From Acanthaster planci (taxonomy: Eukaryota > Echinodermata > Asteroidea > Valvatida > Acanthasteridae): DNA of 64,000 nucleotides. This document shows, one piece after another, positions 30,396-44,100 of this stretch. The stretch is from assembly GCF_001949145.1 (NCBI RefSeq), contig NW_019091360.1:1086529-1150528 (forward strand), given 5' to 3'. Made by a program: the position numbers and the translations under genes. Under the pieces are notes generated by a model, which was given only the letters and a program-made list of their open reading frames with translations, searched no databases and had not been told where the DNA came from. Position 1 is the stretch's first letter, and every line of letters begins with the position of its first letter.

Positions 30396-33300
30396 AATGT
30401 GGTGAATTTTTTACTAGTCAGGAACCCTTTGTTCAATGCTGAAGTTTGTAGGTTAGTGATTAAGGATTTCCATGTGTTTTGCATATATTTTCCATTTCAT
30501 TCATTGAGAATTTAATTTATGATTCTTAGACGGACCAGTTAAGTTCAGGGGATCACACATCTCTCAAAAGAAGAAAACAGTCTGACTGCAAAACATTTCA
30601 ATGCATATTAAAATGCAGGCAATTACGATCATTTGTAAAAATACTGACTGAGGTCAATTCAGGGAACTGTAAGAAGGGAAAACAAGTCGCATGTGACTTT
30701 TGGGTTCAGAGAAAAGAAAAATAATCAGATTAAATAAACTAAGGGGACGCATTAAAAAACAGAAATACAAGATTATACAGCCTTGATAACCTCATCACAT
30801 ACAATATACATGTAGAGTAAGCTGCCAGAAATGGGTTAAAAAATGACAAGTGGTCTACCAATTAATTTCGATCGACTGTGAAGAGTTACTAAATAGTGTC
30901 TACTACATGTACTGTATTCTACCGCTACTCCTTGTGAGACTCACTAAATGTCTCTGATTGGTTTATCAGGATACAAGCATTGCTGATAGGTTGGTGTTGC
31001 TGGACAAAGCAATGTTCAAACTCGTCTCCTCTCGTCTGTACCACAAATAATTTGTCAGTTCTGTTCCAACGAACAAATGGCCAAAGAAACACAGGAGCAT
31101 ACAACCTCCCCAGCACAAAAAAATAAGCAAACGGGAACCCAATTAAGAGCAAATATACTCGTATGCATGTATAACATCATTGAAATTCTACAAGAGTGAC
31201 AAAATCAGTGTGCAGGTGTTCCAATTAATGGATGTCTATGATAGTGTACATTCACAACTTGAATACAGAGGGCGCTGTCTTCAATTGCTCCAATTGGTAG
31301 CTCTGTGACCCCCTCGACCACTTTACAACAATGATGTAAATCACGTAAGTGGATTAACGTATCGGTACCCTGGTTATTGTAGAGTAATGCAGCTTTCATC
31401 TTTCTTCGTTGATTATTATTCATGTCAAGTGGAAAAAAGTCATGACGAATGAAGATTTTTTTGTAAGTAAAAGCTAGTCTGAGGTCATAAATTTTTCAAT
31501 GACATATCCGTATAAATAGTGAAATCTTTCAGTGATAAACCAATTCCCCCATTCTGCGACCGTTATTTTATCTGTTGAATTTTTTGTTCACTGCACGAAT
31601 GTTTCACAACCATCATTCGTTACCTACGCTTCAACAAATTGTGGCAAGAAATTTCCTGCAAAATCTAAATAAATCCCTGCCTGATGAATGCCTGCATGCT
31701 ATGTGTCTTCAGAAAGCTCGTGTCCATGGAATGGAGCATGCTATTTAAGGTGGAAAAAACTTTTTCCACTTTAGCTGTGCTGTGCGTCAGGACAAATAAT
31801 ACGACATGTTTGATGATCCAGATTTATCAATTAAATGTACTGGAGAGGGCAGGGGAAAAAATACAGATCGAATTATTTACAGTTGCTGCTGTTGTATAAA
31901 ACAAAATCTTGTCAACCAACCTGACAAAATGAGTCAAAAGTTCCAAATTCATCTTGGAGTTCAAGGCCTTCAAGAGAATCTAACACAATGAAAATCATCA
32001 GGAACTGTCCACTGTTTCACCCACATAATGTCCACTGCTTCAGAGAGCTACTGAGTATTACAACAAAGCAAATGAGTTATGGTAGTATTCTCCAATCCAA
32101 TTAAACCCGACTGAAAATAAAAGCCCTTAGGACTCATTTTGTGGGACTGGGCCGTACATGTCTTGATACAAGAGAACACCTGTTCTTTGGAGGGGAGATA
32201 AGATACTGGTATGTTAATTACAGAACTACAAAATGTGCTGCTGTGTATTGGACAGGTAGTTACGAGGTAGAATTTTTACCAGAGACAATTTACTACAACA
32301 CCATTCAAACACGGTATCCTTTAACACCTACTCATCTAAGGAATTATGCAACCCATGTATCTGACACCGTATCAAAGCTATGTGTGTGTAACCTTGACGT
32401 TTGTATATTCTTGCATTTAATCCAACAATTTGGATTTCATTTGCAAGTTGGATCACTGTCTAAATGAGACTATCTGGATGTCACGTATCAATCAGTTTGG
32501 ATGTTCCAAAAATATTAATATACACATATATATATAAATAGTCAATGCAATCTACATACTTTGTTTTGCTTGAGTATGCAACTTTCCTTACAGGCTTCCA
32601 CGTCAGAGAACTGGGACTTAATTCAACATTGCTCAGATTTCTAGACAATTCTTATAAAGGCAATTCTAACTTGTTTCTGGTAAACATTAATTTCAAAACA
32701 CCGTGCTTTACAGCCTTGCATTGCGGGTTTTCACAGGCTCACAAAGTGGGTGCCCAAACATTGGCTTATGACTGCCAAATTCACATTTTGATAATTATGA
32801 CACCAATGATATTGGGTAGATCATCCTGGTATTCTCATGCCCACAAAAATCCAACACCTGAATTAGTTTTATTTCCGTGGATCACGGATGCAAGCCTACT
32901 TTAATTGTTTTCGCCCATACTTTTCTTGGAGATGTTGCTTTAAATCAAGTAATAGAGGGCCTGCACGGAGCACCCTCCAAGAGGACATGTTTTGTTATTT
33001 AGATTTAATGACAGTGAACACACAACAGGTTTACTTGAGCCTATCCTAGAGGAAGAAAGAAATGCCCTCTAACGTGAAGTCATAAGCAGGGGGTCTATAG
33101 TTCCTTTTTGTCCCACTGCCTTTAAAACACCTGAAATAGATACTGGAAGATTTGGGATCCTTAAAATTTCAGTATGACAATCAAAAAGGTGCTGTCTTGA
33201 CATGTTGTCAGGTTTGCAAACATGGCCCACTGCCAACTGCCTGAGGGCAGTATTTTACCATTCCTACAAAAAGTGAAGCACTGTATTGCATGTGCAACTT

Positions 33301-33558
33301 ACGAATGAAGTCAATGTTGTAGATGAGAACTTTACTGCCAAATATTGCACTGGTTTACAGGGATGTACAAAGCTACAGAACATGGAGACTAGGCAGTGAA
33401 TGCACTAAACTCAAGTTTTTCGGCCAGAAGTGTTGAAACAGTACTGTACAGTACTTTTCTCCATACAACCTAAATTTCACTCGACCGTGTTAGTCATCAG
33501 TCTTAAATTGATCTTGTAATCTTATCACTGTACATATGCCATTCAGTGTTCATGTTTT
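30396..33558. other. Intergenic, nothing assignable
   Basis: No exon or repeat I can support on either strand. Several open frames of 70-120 codons at 31.2, 32.1 and 32.5 kb have no recognisable protein pattern. Confidence 0.5.
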
Positions 33559-33730
33559 CTACAATCCTGGACCAAATTGTTGGGACACGTGTCAATAGCC
33601 ATACCCTTTGAAGGACCCCACTCTCCTGGTCAATGCTGTCTCAAGCTGGAGTACAGATTGTGCACTGAGATGCAACATTGAGAGGGGGCTGGGGATGGGG
33701 GCGGCAAACGAGATTTGGCCAGGATTGTAG
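33559..33730 (+). mobile_element. MITE-like repeat, copy 2 with both terminal inverted repeats
   Basis: It starts CTACAATCCTGGACCAAAT and ends with GATTTGGCCAGGATTGTAG, its near-perfect reverse complement (one base indel). The total is 172 bp and it is non-coding. The interior is collinear with 5031-5205. Confidence 0.85.
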
Positions 33731-34519
33731 CTTTGTTCACATCGAACAGTTTGATATTTGGCAGTAAGATTGGTACTCTGAAAGCTCTTGACTGCAACAC
33801 TGGATTATGTACGTGCTGATGTGTGGACCCCATTCTGCAGTGCTTTCTCATATGCTTCCCTTTTGAGTTACATGAAAGTAACTTGAGATGTCCTTCAACC
33901 ATCTTATCCAGGTGCCTCTGTGGAATTATACTTTCAGTATCTGGCAAATTACTGTCACATGTTGCATTCACTTGTTAATCTATGCACAGGTTCTACTGCA
34001 GACTGTCAGTCAAGACAGCCATGAACCCGATTCTGGGTACCAGACTTCCCCCCCCCCCGTCACACACATGCATGTGCATAATCACTGTTGCTGTAGGGAA
34101 ACAACCCAATGTACAGTAGACAACACAGGGTGCATTCTTGATGTTGAAAAATCGACTCGTGTGCTGTTTGGGAAACTTGTTCCGAGTTGAAAATTGTAGG
34201 CATGTGGAAAAACTATGCATGAACTTCTTAATGCTCTAGGCGAGTAGTTCTGCACCAACCATGAAATACAATGATACTAGAAGAATATGCTGACGTGTAC
34301 AGCAGTGCATTTTCATGACCCATTTATAACGCCATCGCAATCATAAGGAACATGTTAAAAGTTTCCAACTAAAATGCAGAGCCAAAACAGTTACATCAGC
34401 AGAGAAATACAAAGCACACAGTAGCAGACACCATTATTGACAAACGTCATTTTTTTTCTTCCTATGTTCTAGAGGATAGTAGGCCATACTCATTTTGGTT
34501 CACTGCATGTGACACCGCA
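33731..34519. other. Intergenic between UBE2E and DNAJC7
   Basis: No gene was recognised. An 11-base C homopolymer is at 34048-34058, followed by CA-rich sequence. Confidence 0.5.
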
Positions 34520-34538
34520 TTGGGGGACACATGATTTG

Positions 34539-34544
34539 TTTATT
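34539..34544 (-). terminator. DNAJC7: Candidate poly(A) signal after the distal DNAJC7 last exon
   Basis: AATAAA on the - strand, 470 bases downstream of the DNAJC7 TAA at 35014-35016. It gives a plausible 3' UTR of about 0.5 kb (34520-35013), which holds no other feature I can support. Confidence 0.45.
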
Positions 34545-35013
34545 TTGGCGAGGACAAAATAGTTGGCAGCTTATTTTCTGCCACTTGAACTGGGGAGAAA
34601 CAACTCCAACCTGTGGTTCTCTTCTGGTCAGAACAATGACGCCGCAAAAAATGCAATTTTGTGACAAATACGTACGCTGCAAATTCACAAAAGTTGAACG
34701 CGCTTTAACTCAAGTGAATACTGTGGTCACGGCTAATGTTTTATGAAATCACACTTGCTTCAATTTTGCTTTGGCCTGCAATATGAAGCGGGCCTAAAAT
34801 TACCAAAATGCCCAACCAGTGATTGAACCTGTACAGAGGAACTAAGGCGACCAATTACTTGTACGTGGGCAGCTTTTAGGCATGCAATGGCGGGCTCGAT
34901 CACACACCTAAAATCAGAAGAACTGTCGGTTTAGGCAAAAACGGGTCAAAATGTACAATCTGGAGTCTAGACTAGAAATTAAGGTGTGAGATGAGGCAGT
35001 AAGAGTTTATACC

Positions 35014-35153
35014 TTAGCCAAACTGGAAACCTCCTGGGAAACCGCCGCCATAGAAACCGCTGTCCCGATGACCGCCGCCACCCCCTCCGTGCCCAAACGA
35101 GAAGCCACCAGGGTGGCCAAAGAAACTGGTGAAGATCTGGGATGGGTCAAAAC
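35014..35153 (-). CDS. DNAJC7: DNAJC7 coding exon 13 (distal last exon, Gly/Phe-rich tail)
   Basis: The acceptor TTGTGTTCAG leads to [20 protein letters not shown], a Gly-rich run, then [13 protein letters not shown] and TAA. The FDPxxIFxxFFG block and the FQFG ending match vertebrate DNAJC7, so this is the ancestral last exon. A possible poly(A) signal for it is at 34539-34544. Confidence 0.96.
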
Positions 35154-38100
35154 CTGAACACAAGATCAAAAAGAGCACACTTGGATTTACTTTCCAATTG
35201 GTGTGGTCCAAATAAACAGAGTCTTGATTTGGAATGTGCTTCATTACTGCACACTCTTCAAAGACTGATTTATTGGGATTCTTAAAAAATTGCAGAAATA
35301 TATACACACTTTGTATAAAAGTTGTTTATTTACAATAAAACAAGTTGTGTTAAGGTTCCCCTGCAGATCTTCAGCAGTTGTCTGGTTTGATCTTAAAGTA
35401 GGCACATATATCGAAAGATAGGCAGTCTAGCTATATCTACTTCATTCCTTTCATTTCTACAGTTTGAACTCGAGCACAGAATGAGTTTGCAGGAAGGAGG
35501 ACGGGAAGACTGAATTTTTATGTCCACAAATTTCTGGCAGACTGGCGAGACCTCCGGTCCACTTCATCCGTGTTTTTTTAGTATGGCAGTGTTCCGTAAT
35601 TTGTCCCCCTGAGTTAAATGGGAATGTCTGTTGTTGTAAGTCTTGGGTCACACCCAGAAGGAGAATTCCGAGTCGCACTCGGTGAACAAACTGCTGAAGA
35701 TGTCCGTAGGATCAAAGTCTGGGAATAAGGACACGGGGTAAGGGTTTGATAGAACTGCACAAATTGAAAAACGCTCTCTTGCATACCTATCCCCCAACGG
35801 CCACTTCTACCAAATGTTGACAGAAAAGGGTATGTTCCATGATATTTTACATCTAAATACTGGGCGTTGATCTGCTGTGTATAATGCCCTCTCATGCAGT
35901 TCAACAATGCAGCATGAAAACAGTCCCTGAAGAACTCTCTGAGTTCGATATTTGTTTCCAGAAGAACTCAGTTAATTGCAACTGGGTAGATGGGTCTTAA
36001 ATAAAGGCAGCACTGAATTCAGGAAAGTTAGTTTACTTCCCCAACATTTCCAGCTTTGGCCTCTTTTTGCCAGTGGGATTTATTCCATTATGGAACTGTG
36101 CCATGGCAACATTAATTTCATCTCTTGCCTCAACGCACCTCTGATGTTACCAAGGGCAACCAGGTATAAATTTCTCAGTCGTTCTTTTCTTTCCAGACTA
36201 TTTATTTTCAACAGTTTTTTTTTAGTTTTCAAACTTGGATGTGGAGGACACAGTTGTAACACTGTGTAGGAACTTCCCTTTTTTGTTTCTGGAATTTCTA
36301 ATAAAACAAGGAGCTAAGCCCAACTTCTATTAACACGAACATGCTGGTCAGGCTGCTAGATTAAGTACTGGCATTATACAACAACCCAACTTACGATTTG
36401 CATCTCATCAGAACAACAGGTGCGCCTTTTCCACAGAAAAGTCTGTACAGTTCTCCCTTTGAATGTTATCTCGTTGGTTTTAATTGCAAAGTGAATATTA
36501 TTCCAGAATTCAGGAACAATGGAGGAACTGGCTTCACTACTCACTGACACCATTCAGCACTGAAAGGTAACTCAGGGAATGAGCTCATGTAACTCTGTCT
36601 AAGGTTACTGGAACGTCTTGACTGATTTGTGGGGACCTTCTAGTGCCCTCACACTGTTTTTGATCCTCACACTGAATATCCCACAATACGTCTATGAGAC
36701 AAGTTTGTGGGTGACATTTTGTCAAGCGCATTTGGACAAAGTTGAGGGGAATTTGGGAGAAGTGGAGGCAAAAGAATGGGACCTGAGCAAGAGCAAAGAG
36801 CCAATCACTACATGTAGGAGAACCTCCCACAAACCATCAGCAAGGAACTCACCTCCAAATCCTTCCAGATCGTCTAAGTCCTGGCCGCTATCATACCTCA
36901 TCTTCTTCTTGGAATCAGACAGCACGTTGTAAGCCTCCCCAACTTCCTTGAACTTAACCTCCTCGGCTTTCTGCACCTCCTCTGTCTTGTTGGAATGACG
37001 ATCTGGAAGCACAAGACACACACATACACACCATCATTTTAACCAATCTGTGAGGGAGGATATATAAATGCAATCTGACATTCTGCATGCAAGAACATGG
37101 ATGGCTGGTAGGTTAAGCCTCATGCATGCCACAAGCCGCTGTATGATTACGCTAGAAAAATATGTTGGGGCATACAGGAGTGGATTTTTGCCAACACACA
37201 TTTGCATAAACTGGAACTTGGCCAGTGTACGCAACCAGCTGCTATGGAAAATATCGCTCTCTGGCGGTGCCCTAAAGAGTTTCAAAATGTGAGTTTGCAG
37301 TACAAAGTATTGTACAAATAGTGTGATTGACCCCAACGAGACAGACAATTGGCTGCCTTTTCATTGCAATTGCCTCCTTGGTATGGTTTGCTTCCTGAAC
37401 TGGCTAAACTCTGATGCTATGCACAAAACAATAGGCAAACACTGTGGTTATGATTCGGGGGTGTAGTTGCATAGAGCACCCATACCAGGATGGTGTAGCA
37501 AGGCATGCTTCTTGTAGGCCTTCTTAATCTCAACTTCGGTAGCATTCTTGCTGATGTTTAGAATCTTGTAGTAGTCTTTCCTCTTGCTCTTTTTGAGCTC
37601 CAGATTGGCCTCTTGAAGAAGGGCCTTGTTTTCTGAAGAAAAAAAAGTTAACCCCAAAGTACGAAGCGAGGTTACTAAGTCTTCTCCTTATTACAATTAA
37701 TTGAAGCATGTGGCAATGTGATTTGTTTACTGTTCTTTATTAACTACGTGGTTGCTTCAAACCTCATAGTTAATTTGGACAATAAAGTCAAAACAGCACA
37801 ATTTTTCTCACTTCCCAAGACTTTAGTACATCCACCATCTTCCGACTTTTTTTATTTCAGTCTTGTCTGACGATTCTCTTATTTTTTGTTTTTGAAATAT
37901 GAATGCTTTTATTCGAGGCTAAATCCCACCCAGAATCACAACTTAACTCCTCACGTGCTCAAAGTATTTGGTAAACCTTTAAAAGGAACTAACATAAAAA
38001 TTTAGCTTCAATAAACTGCACAAACATTTTGAAAACAGTAATAATTATAATTGTCACCAGATGCGGAATTCAAACCATTTCTTGATATTAATAATGTTCC

Positions 38101-41100
38101 CAGCATTGGGGAAGTAACCCTTGTAACAAGTAAGGCAACCAGTGGGTCAAGACCCCAATCGTGACCAAATCCCACAACTTGTGTCTTGTGGCTCCCTTTA
38201 TCAGTAATTTTGTTTTGTTATCAGAAGAAAGACATATTACTCAATGTGGTATCCTGATTAAAAAAGAACAAATGTAGGTGACTAAATATTGCACTCCTAG
38301 TGATGACCACGATGCGAGATTCATAATAACACCTTGAACTACAAAGTGGCTCTGGCGATTTGTGACTTGTTTTCTTCGGGTGGGTCACATTTGTGAATTA
38401 ACATCTTGGATTACTGATGTCTTGGCTAGGCCAAAATGGCCATGTATGGGCTGAGGGATAGCCCAACTTCCTATGCACACTAACTGCCACAGTTTTCAGT
38501 TGGGTCCATCACACGCTCTTGCAAGTCTGTAACAAGACACCAAGTCTTAACCGTACGCTGCCGGGTTTAATGTGAAGTTGCATGACTTGTTCCCGGGGGA
38601 TTTTCAAGATTTCAGGTTTTCAAAATTGTTTAAAAATTCATAACTTTACTGGACGTTTACACCTACACAGATGACTGTCTGGTGGCTACTCTAATCTGAC
38701 AGACATCTATTGACGCCCAAGTATTTCAGTCAGGCCTGCTGCCTTGTAAAAAGAGCCCAGACTGTGCGGTGTTACATAATTTTCTTTTGTTCCTGAAACT
38801 GACCCAGTGCGCTGCTGGCGTCTTTTCAATAAGGGCCAGGCCAGATTAGTGTGCAAAAGTATTGTACCATTCATCCCTGGAGCACTGGTGGTAATCCGCT
38901 CGAGCTGAATGCCACAGTCATTCAAAACAATGATGGATTTCCTCCGCTATTGACAACCGAAAAAATGTTGGCAATGCCCAGCAGCTCGGTCTTTTGTTCC
39001 TAGTACGGTCTTTTGTTATGAGGCCAAGCTCCTTTGTCCGATTTCAGGCACCCCAGCTTTGTGTAAATAGCCAACGTCTCTGGTACCAGGCACCCTGGCA
39101 GGAAGTGTTTAAACCAACACACACGCTATTCAGATTAACTGTGACAAAAGCATTCCTTCCAGCAGTCACTTTGTTACACTCGACTGATTTCATGAAAAGA
39201 CTTGTGACAGGGGGCATGTTAGAGGACTTGTGATGGACTTGACGATTACGCTGCTCACGGCACTGCCATACATGCAGACATGAGTGAATGAACTCACCTC
39301 TACTTCTGTCCATTTGACACACCTTCTCATAGTCTCGCACCGCTTCCTCGTATTGCTCTGTTTCCATGTAGCTAAAACAGAAATCATCTTCATGTTCAAA
39401 CATCTCTCCATGATAACCTCAACCTTTTTTTTCAGTTTCTCTCTTAACAACGTAATTAAGAAATAAAAAACTAAAACATAATTAAGAGATGAAAAACCTA
39501 GTAGCGACATTTTTGGTTGTGAAAATGAAAGTAGATCTTCAGTGAATTCTTGTAGCGAAGATCCTACAGAGAAGTGGCCATTACAGCCTAACACATCAAC
39601 ACAACTTACATTACAATAAAATGGACAACATTTACAATTTTCAACTCACAAAAAGTTCTGTTTGTTTTTGATATACTCCTAATACGAACCCTAACACATT
39701 CCTAATAAGAGTAAGCAATGTTCTCAGCATGTACGTGTACTGTTCGATTTTTCCAAAAAGGAGCAGCCTGTTTTCCCCACAGGAACAGGACGAATTCCAC
39801 TTGAAGTGTCTCAAGCACGCAAAAGAGACTCTCGTCAGCTTCAGGCTAGTGACCATGTTCTCTGGGTAGAGATCAGGTTAGGTAATGTGTCCCATGACCG
39901 TAATATACAGTACTCACCATTTTGCCCTTCTCATAAATGCTTTGAGATAATCAGGATCCAACTCCAGAGCTTTGTTGCAATCTAGGATTCCTTGGTCTGG
40001 TTTGTTCAACTATGGAAAATGATCAAGGGGGAAAGGAAGGAATATTCTTCATAATGAACAAATTTACAACAGTAAAAACGTGCACCCACGTGGATGAGAT
40101 TCTCTTGACAATATGAATAACTTTTAGAACTCAGGTTTGAAACAATACAACATTGCATCAGGTTTACCTTTCAACTAAACCATCTTAATGCTGACCTACA
40201 CCAGCCTGACCTCTTGACTACACTAACATTGACCTTTGAACTCTACAAATCTGACCCTTCACCTGTTTGACCAGTTTGACCTCTAATCCACATGCACCTG
40301 TACTCCCAAATACATTAACTTCCCCTCTAAACTTCATTTCACCATTGTGACCAATTCATTATTGACACCAGCTTCAAAAGTCAATGAATCAACAGGCTAA
40401 ATAAATCTGCCCTTCAACCAACTGACCTCTGACCTCACCCACCTGACTTCTGAGCATGATTAGAGACCTTTCGTTTCCTATATCACATGTGCAGATTTTG
40501 ACATTTAGTGGTTTGCCACGAGTAGGAAACCGAACAATTCATAAGGTGATAAAAAACCTTGTGTAAATAAACACTAGATAATACATACTCCTACTAAACA
40601 TCGACTGAAAATGCCACCTGTTTTCTTACTGACAAAACAAAATGTGTATTTGGGGCAAAAGCTGTGAGCCAAGGGTGAATTTTCTGCAAATACTGGCCGC
40701 CTACACAAATGGTGGTCAATGTTTGTCAACACAATGTCTATAAATCATTTTCACCTTTGAGCATACAGTTGCTCTGTTGCAGTAAAGCTTTGCGTTAGTG
40801 TTAACATTGAGAGGGTCCACTTGAAGTGCCTCAGTGTACAAGCCGTACGCTTCTTGGTAGTTGCCACGCTTAAACATTTCGTTGCCTTCTTCTTTTTTGG
40901 ATTTTAATAATTTACATTTCTGTGAGACAGAAAAAGAAGCAAATGTTAAACCATGTATTAAAAAAAATTGTTATGTAATATGTAAATTCATATGAAATAA
41001 AACATAACATGAAACACAATCAACTGTTTATAAAAACGGATAACCTTGTTTTCTCTTAACTAGAGACAGTGCTGTAGTCGAAACCACTTAAGACATTCAC

Positions 41101-44100
41101 AAGACCACACAAGACCAGCACAAGATCAACACAAGACCTCTAGTCTAAATTCAAGTCACAAGCTATTCAAATGAACTGCAACAAAAGCATTAATTGTCAC
41201 TGGTCTTGTGAATGGTCTTTTGTCTGGTCTTGTGTCTAGTCTTGTGATGGTCTCTACCACAACACTGATCACAGATACAAAATGTAGAACCTGGAACTTC
41301 TAGAAGTTGGTTTCAGATTTATTTTGAATTCAGTTTTATTTGAAAAATGTGACTGCTTCAGAAGGCCTTCGTCCTGCAAATCCAACAAAATAACAAACAG
41401 CACATTCTTTTGCAAACTTTGGACTCATTCAAATTCAGTGTTTACTCTGCAATCTGCCAAATTATAACAGTGAGTATTCCAAAGGTGCATTCTTCGTTAT
41501 TAACCCCAACCTAATCAAATCCTCCAACCTCTTTCAGCTTTTGGAGGAATTTGATGCAATGGGGCTGTATAGCAATGATGTGCGGCTGACTTTGAAGGAT
41601 GCATTGTGTCAAGGTCTTGGGCTGGATCCCATGATGGTTACAGTCAGCCAGGCATAAACGCAGACCTAGGCTGGAGTGGTTACCCCTCCTAGGAATTCAT
41701 TTGAGAAATAATGGATGATTTCGAAGGACTGAGGCCAAATCTAATCTTTACTCGAAGGCAGTTTGCAGATTTCATAGGCTTGAAAATGCATCCTAGCGAA
41801 ACAGCCTTGAAAACTAGGTTAAAATTCATCTGTTTAAACCCTAACAAACTCAACTTTGTAATACTGACCAAAGGGAGAGCACACTGGCTATTACTTTACA
41901 TAAGGCTCTAGATTTGAAAAAAATTAATGAATAAAAGCAGACCAAGTCTTAGATAATACGGGCATTTAAGTAGTTAGGATTGGAAAGAGTTTGTGTGTGT
42001 AAAAACTGCCTATGTACATTTGTACAGTGTGTCCCCCCAAAATGTCTGATCTGATCACCAGCCTAGTAATGAAATCTATCACTAAACCTAATTGAAATAG
42101 CAAAAACAGTGCATTTCACATTTTACAATTCAATTTTAAAGGATACCGTGACAGCACTACACACTGAAAACATGTCCCCTTTGTTTTTGAACTTCTTTCT
42201 CCTGAAAAGTGGTACAAACTCAATTTTTAGAGATAGTGTTTTCTGGAGCATATATCTGAATTGCCAAATGCAAACAAAATGCCTCAAGTCACAAGTGCCC
42301 TCTTAAAAACCATGAACATTATCAATACTGCCGGTGGACATTTTTGACTTCCAATGCACAGTATTTGCTTGTGCCGATTTTGGGGACACACAGAGTTCCT
42401 TCCATTGTCTTCATAGTTCTTCCATTTTCACTTACCTTAAAAGCTATTCTAGCGGGGGAATGATCGGGGGCAAGTTTGAGGGTTTGTTGGAAATGTTGGA
42501 TGGCCTTGTCCATGTTGTCTTGGTAGTACAGACACAGTCCCCTCACATATATGGCATCGGCGTTCCGTGGCTCTCGCATCAAGACAGCACTAGGGGATAG
42601 ATTGGGAATGTTGAGACATGGGTTGGGTAATGACCTGGCAATGGGCACTTGAGCTGGAAATGGTTCAGACTAGCAGCCTTGCTGATCCTGGATACATTTC
42701 TGGACGATGTGCAAAACTTGTGTGGATTTTCTTTCTAGGGCAAACGACCTGCTTCAAGAAAAGCCATCAAAGACACTGGAATGACATTTCGGCTGCATCG
42801 GCGATAACGAGTGACCGCTTAATCTGGATTAATCTGGAAAGCACCTTTCATGCTTGTTTCAGTTTGGCAAAGTTGGGGAGATCTTGCGAACCCAGAATCA
42901 GGAACTGTAAGGAAAACTAGGACTTAAATGTAACCTCAGCTTTTCTAAAAGTGATTTTCTCACAATGACCAGCACTGACATCAAAATTCACATAGCTGGT
43001 GCATATGCTGCCCTTAATCATACACGTAGAAGAAATATGCACCTCATCTGTATGATTTTTTGGGCTTTATCTTCCTGTTTTTCAAACACAGTTCCATCGA
43101 ACTTGTCTCACAGGTAGAGCATTTTTAACAGACGCTTACTTGATGGCTTGGGATGCCTCTGTTATCCTTCTCATCTTGGCCAAGGCTTCTGCCCTCTTCA
43201 CTTTGAATTTGGTGCAAGCTGGCGAGTGGTCTATGGCTCGGTCCATATTATACACAACCTGCCACAAAATATCAGATTAAACACAGAAACAAATATTTTC
43301 TTTTCTTTTTGACGATCCATCTTTGTTCAATTCAAAAAGGCCTCCGAGAGATGGTGCTCACATGCTGAACTTCTGGAAATTACCCCTAAAAATGAGAATT
43401 TCTTACACAGAAAACATCAGGTCATTAAAATGTATTTTGTGACAGTGCGCTGCATGGTTATTACAATCCTGCACAAACTCAGATTAATTCTGTATAAAAT
43501 TTTCAATTATCTCTCTCCAATTATTGATTCAGCCAGAAGTACATATACCTTAATATCCTCTCAAAAGTAAACCTCTTCTGTTTAAGGAAACTCTGTTTTG
43601 TCAAATGCTCTACAACAAACCAGTACTTCCTTCTTTTTGCCAGAACTTTTGACAAAAAACAGGAAATATGGATTTACTAACAAAACTTCCCAGCTACTTA
43701 ATAATTGGTACAGATTAATGCTTTCTTTGGGAATTGTTACTGTTGTGGTTTTCCTGTAACTTTATGGCATACCTTGCGAAAATCTCCCGCCTCAAATGCT
43801 TTGTGGCCATCTTGGTCGTGATGTTGGACCAGCTTAGCAGCCCTCAACTATGAGGGAAAAAAAAAGCAACAAGTAAAACATGACTACAACTTTGGTGATC
43901 TTGATGTCGCAGCAAAAGTGAACTTGGCGAGGCCAAAATTTTGGAGACTTTTATCCTGCTTGGAATCTCCCGAGGCCTACGCAAATCCGCATGGAACAAG
44001 TAAAGAAAGAAAAGTGACATTGCCATGAACTGTACCTCTGACTGAGCTTGCTTATTTTGTGGCTCAAAGTCTGCCACGTGGTTGAGTGAGCGAATGGCAG

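Larger units (their letters stand above)
35154..36852 (-). other. DNAJC7 intron 12, hosts the alternative last exon
   Basis: The intron between the J-domain exon and the distal last exon. It contains the alternative exon at 35648-35718, its poly(A) signal and short unassigned sequence. No third copy of the FDPxxIF exon was seen. Confidence 0.7.
37003..42435 (-). other. DNAJC7 introns 7-11
   Basis: Introns 37003-37485, 37633-39297, 39372-39917, 40010-40754 and 40920-42435. Only the last holds recognised features: the hAT-like MITE at 41067-41267 and dispersed repeat C at 42201-42265. Nothing else is supportable. Confidence 0.7.
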
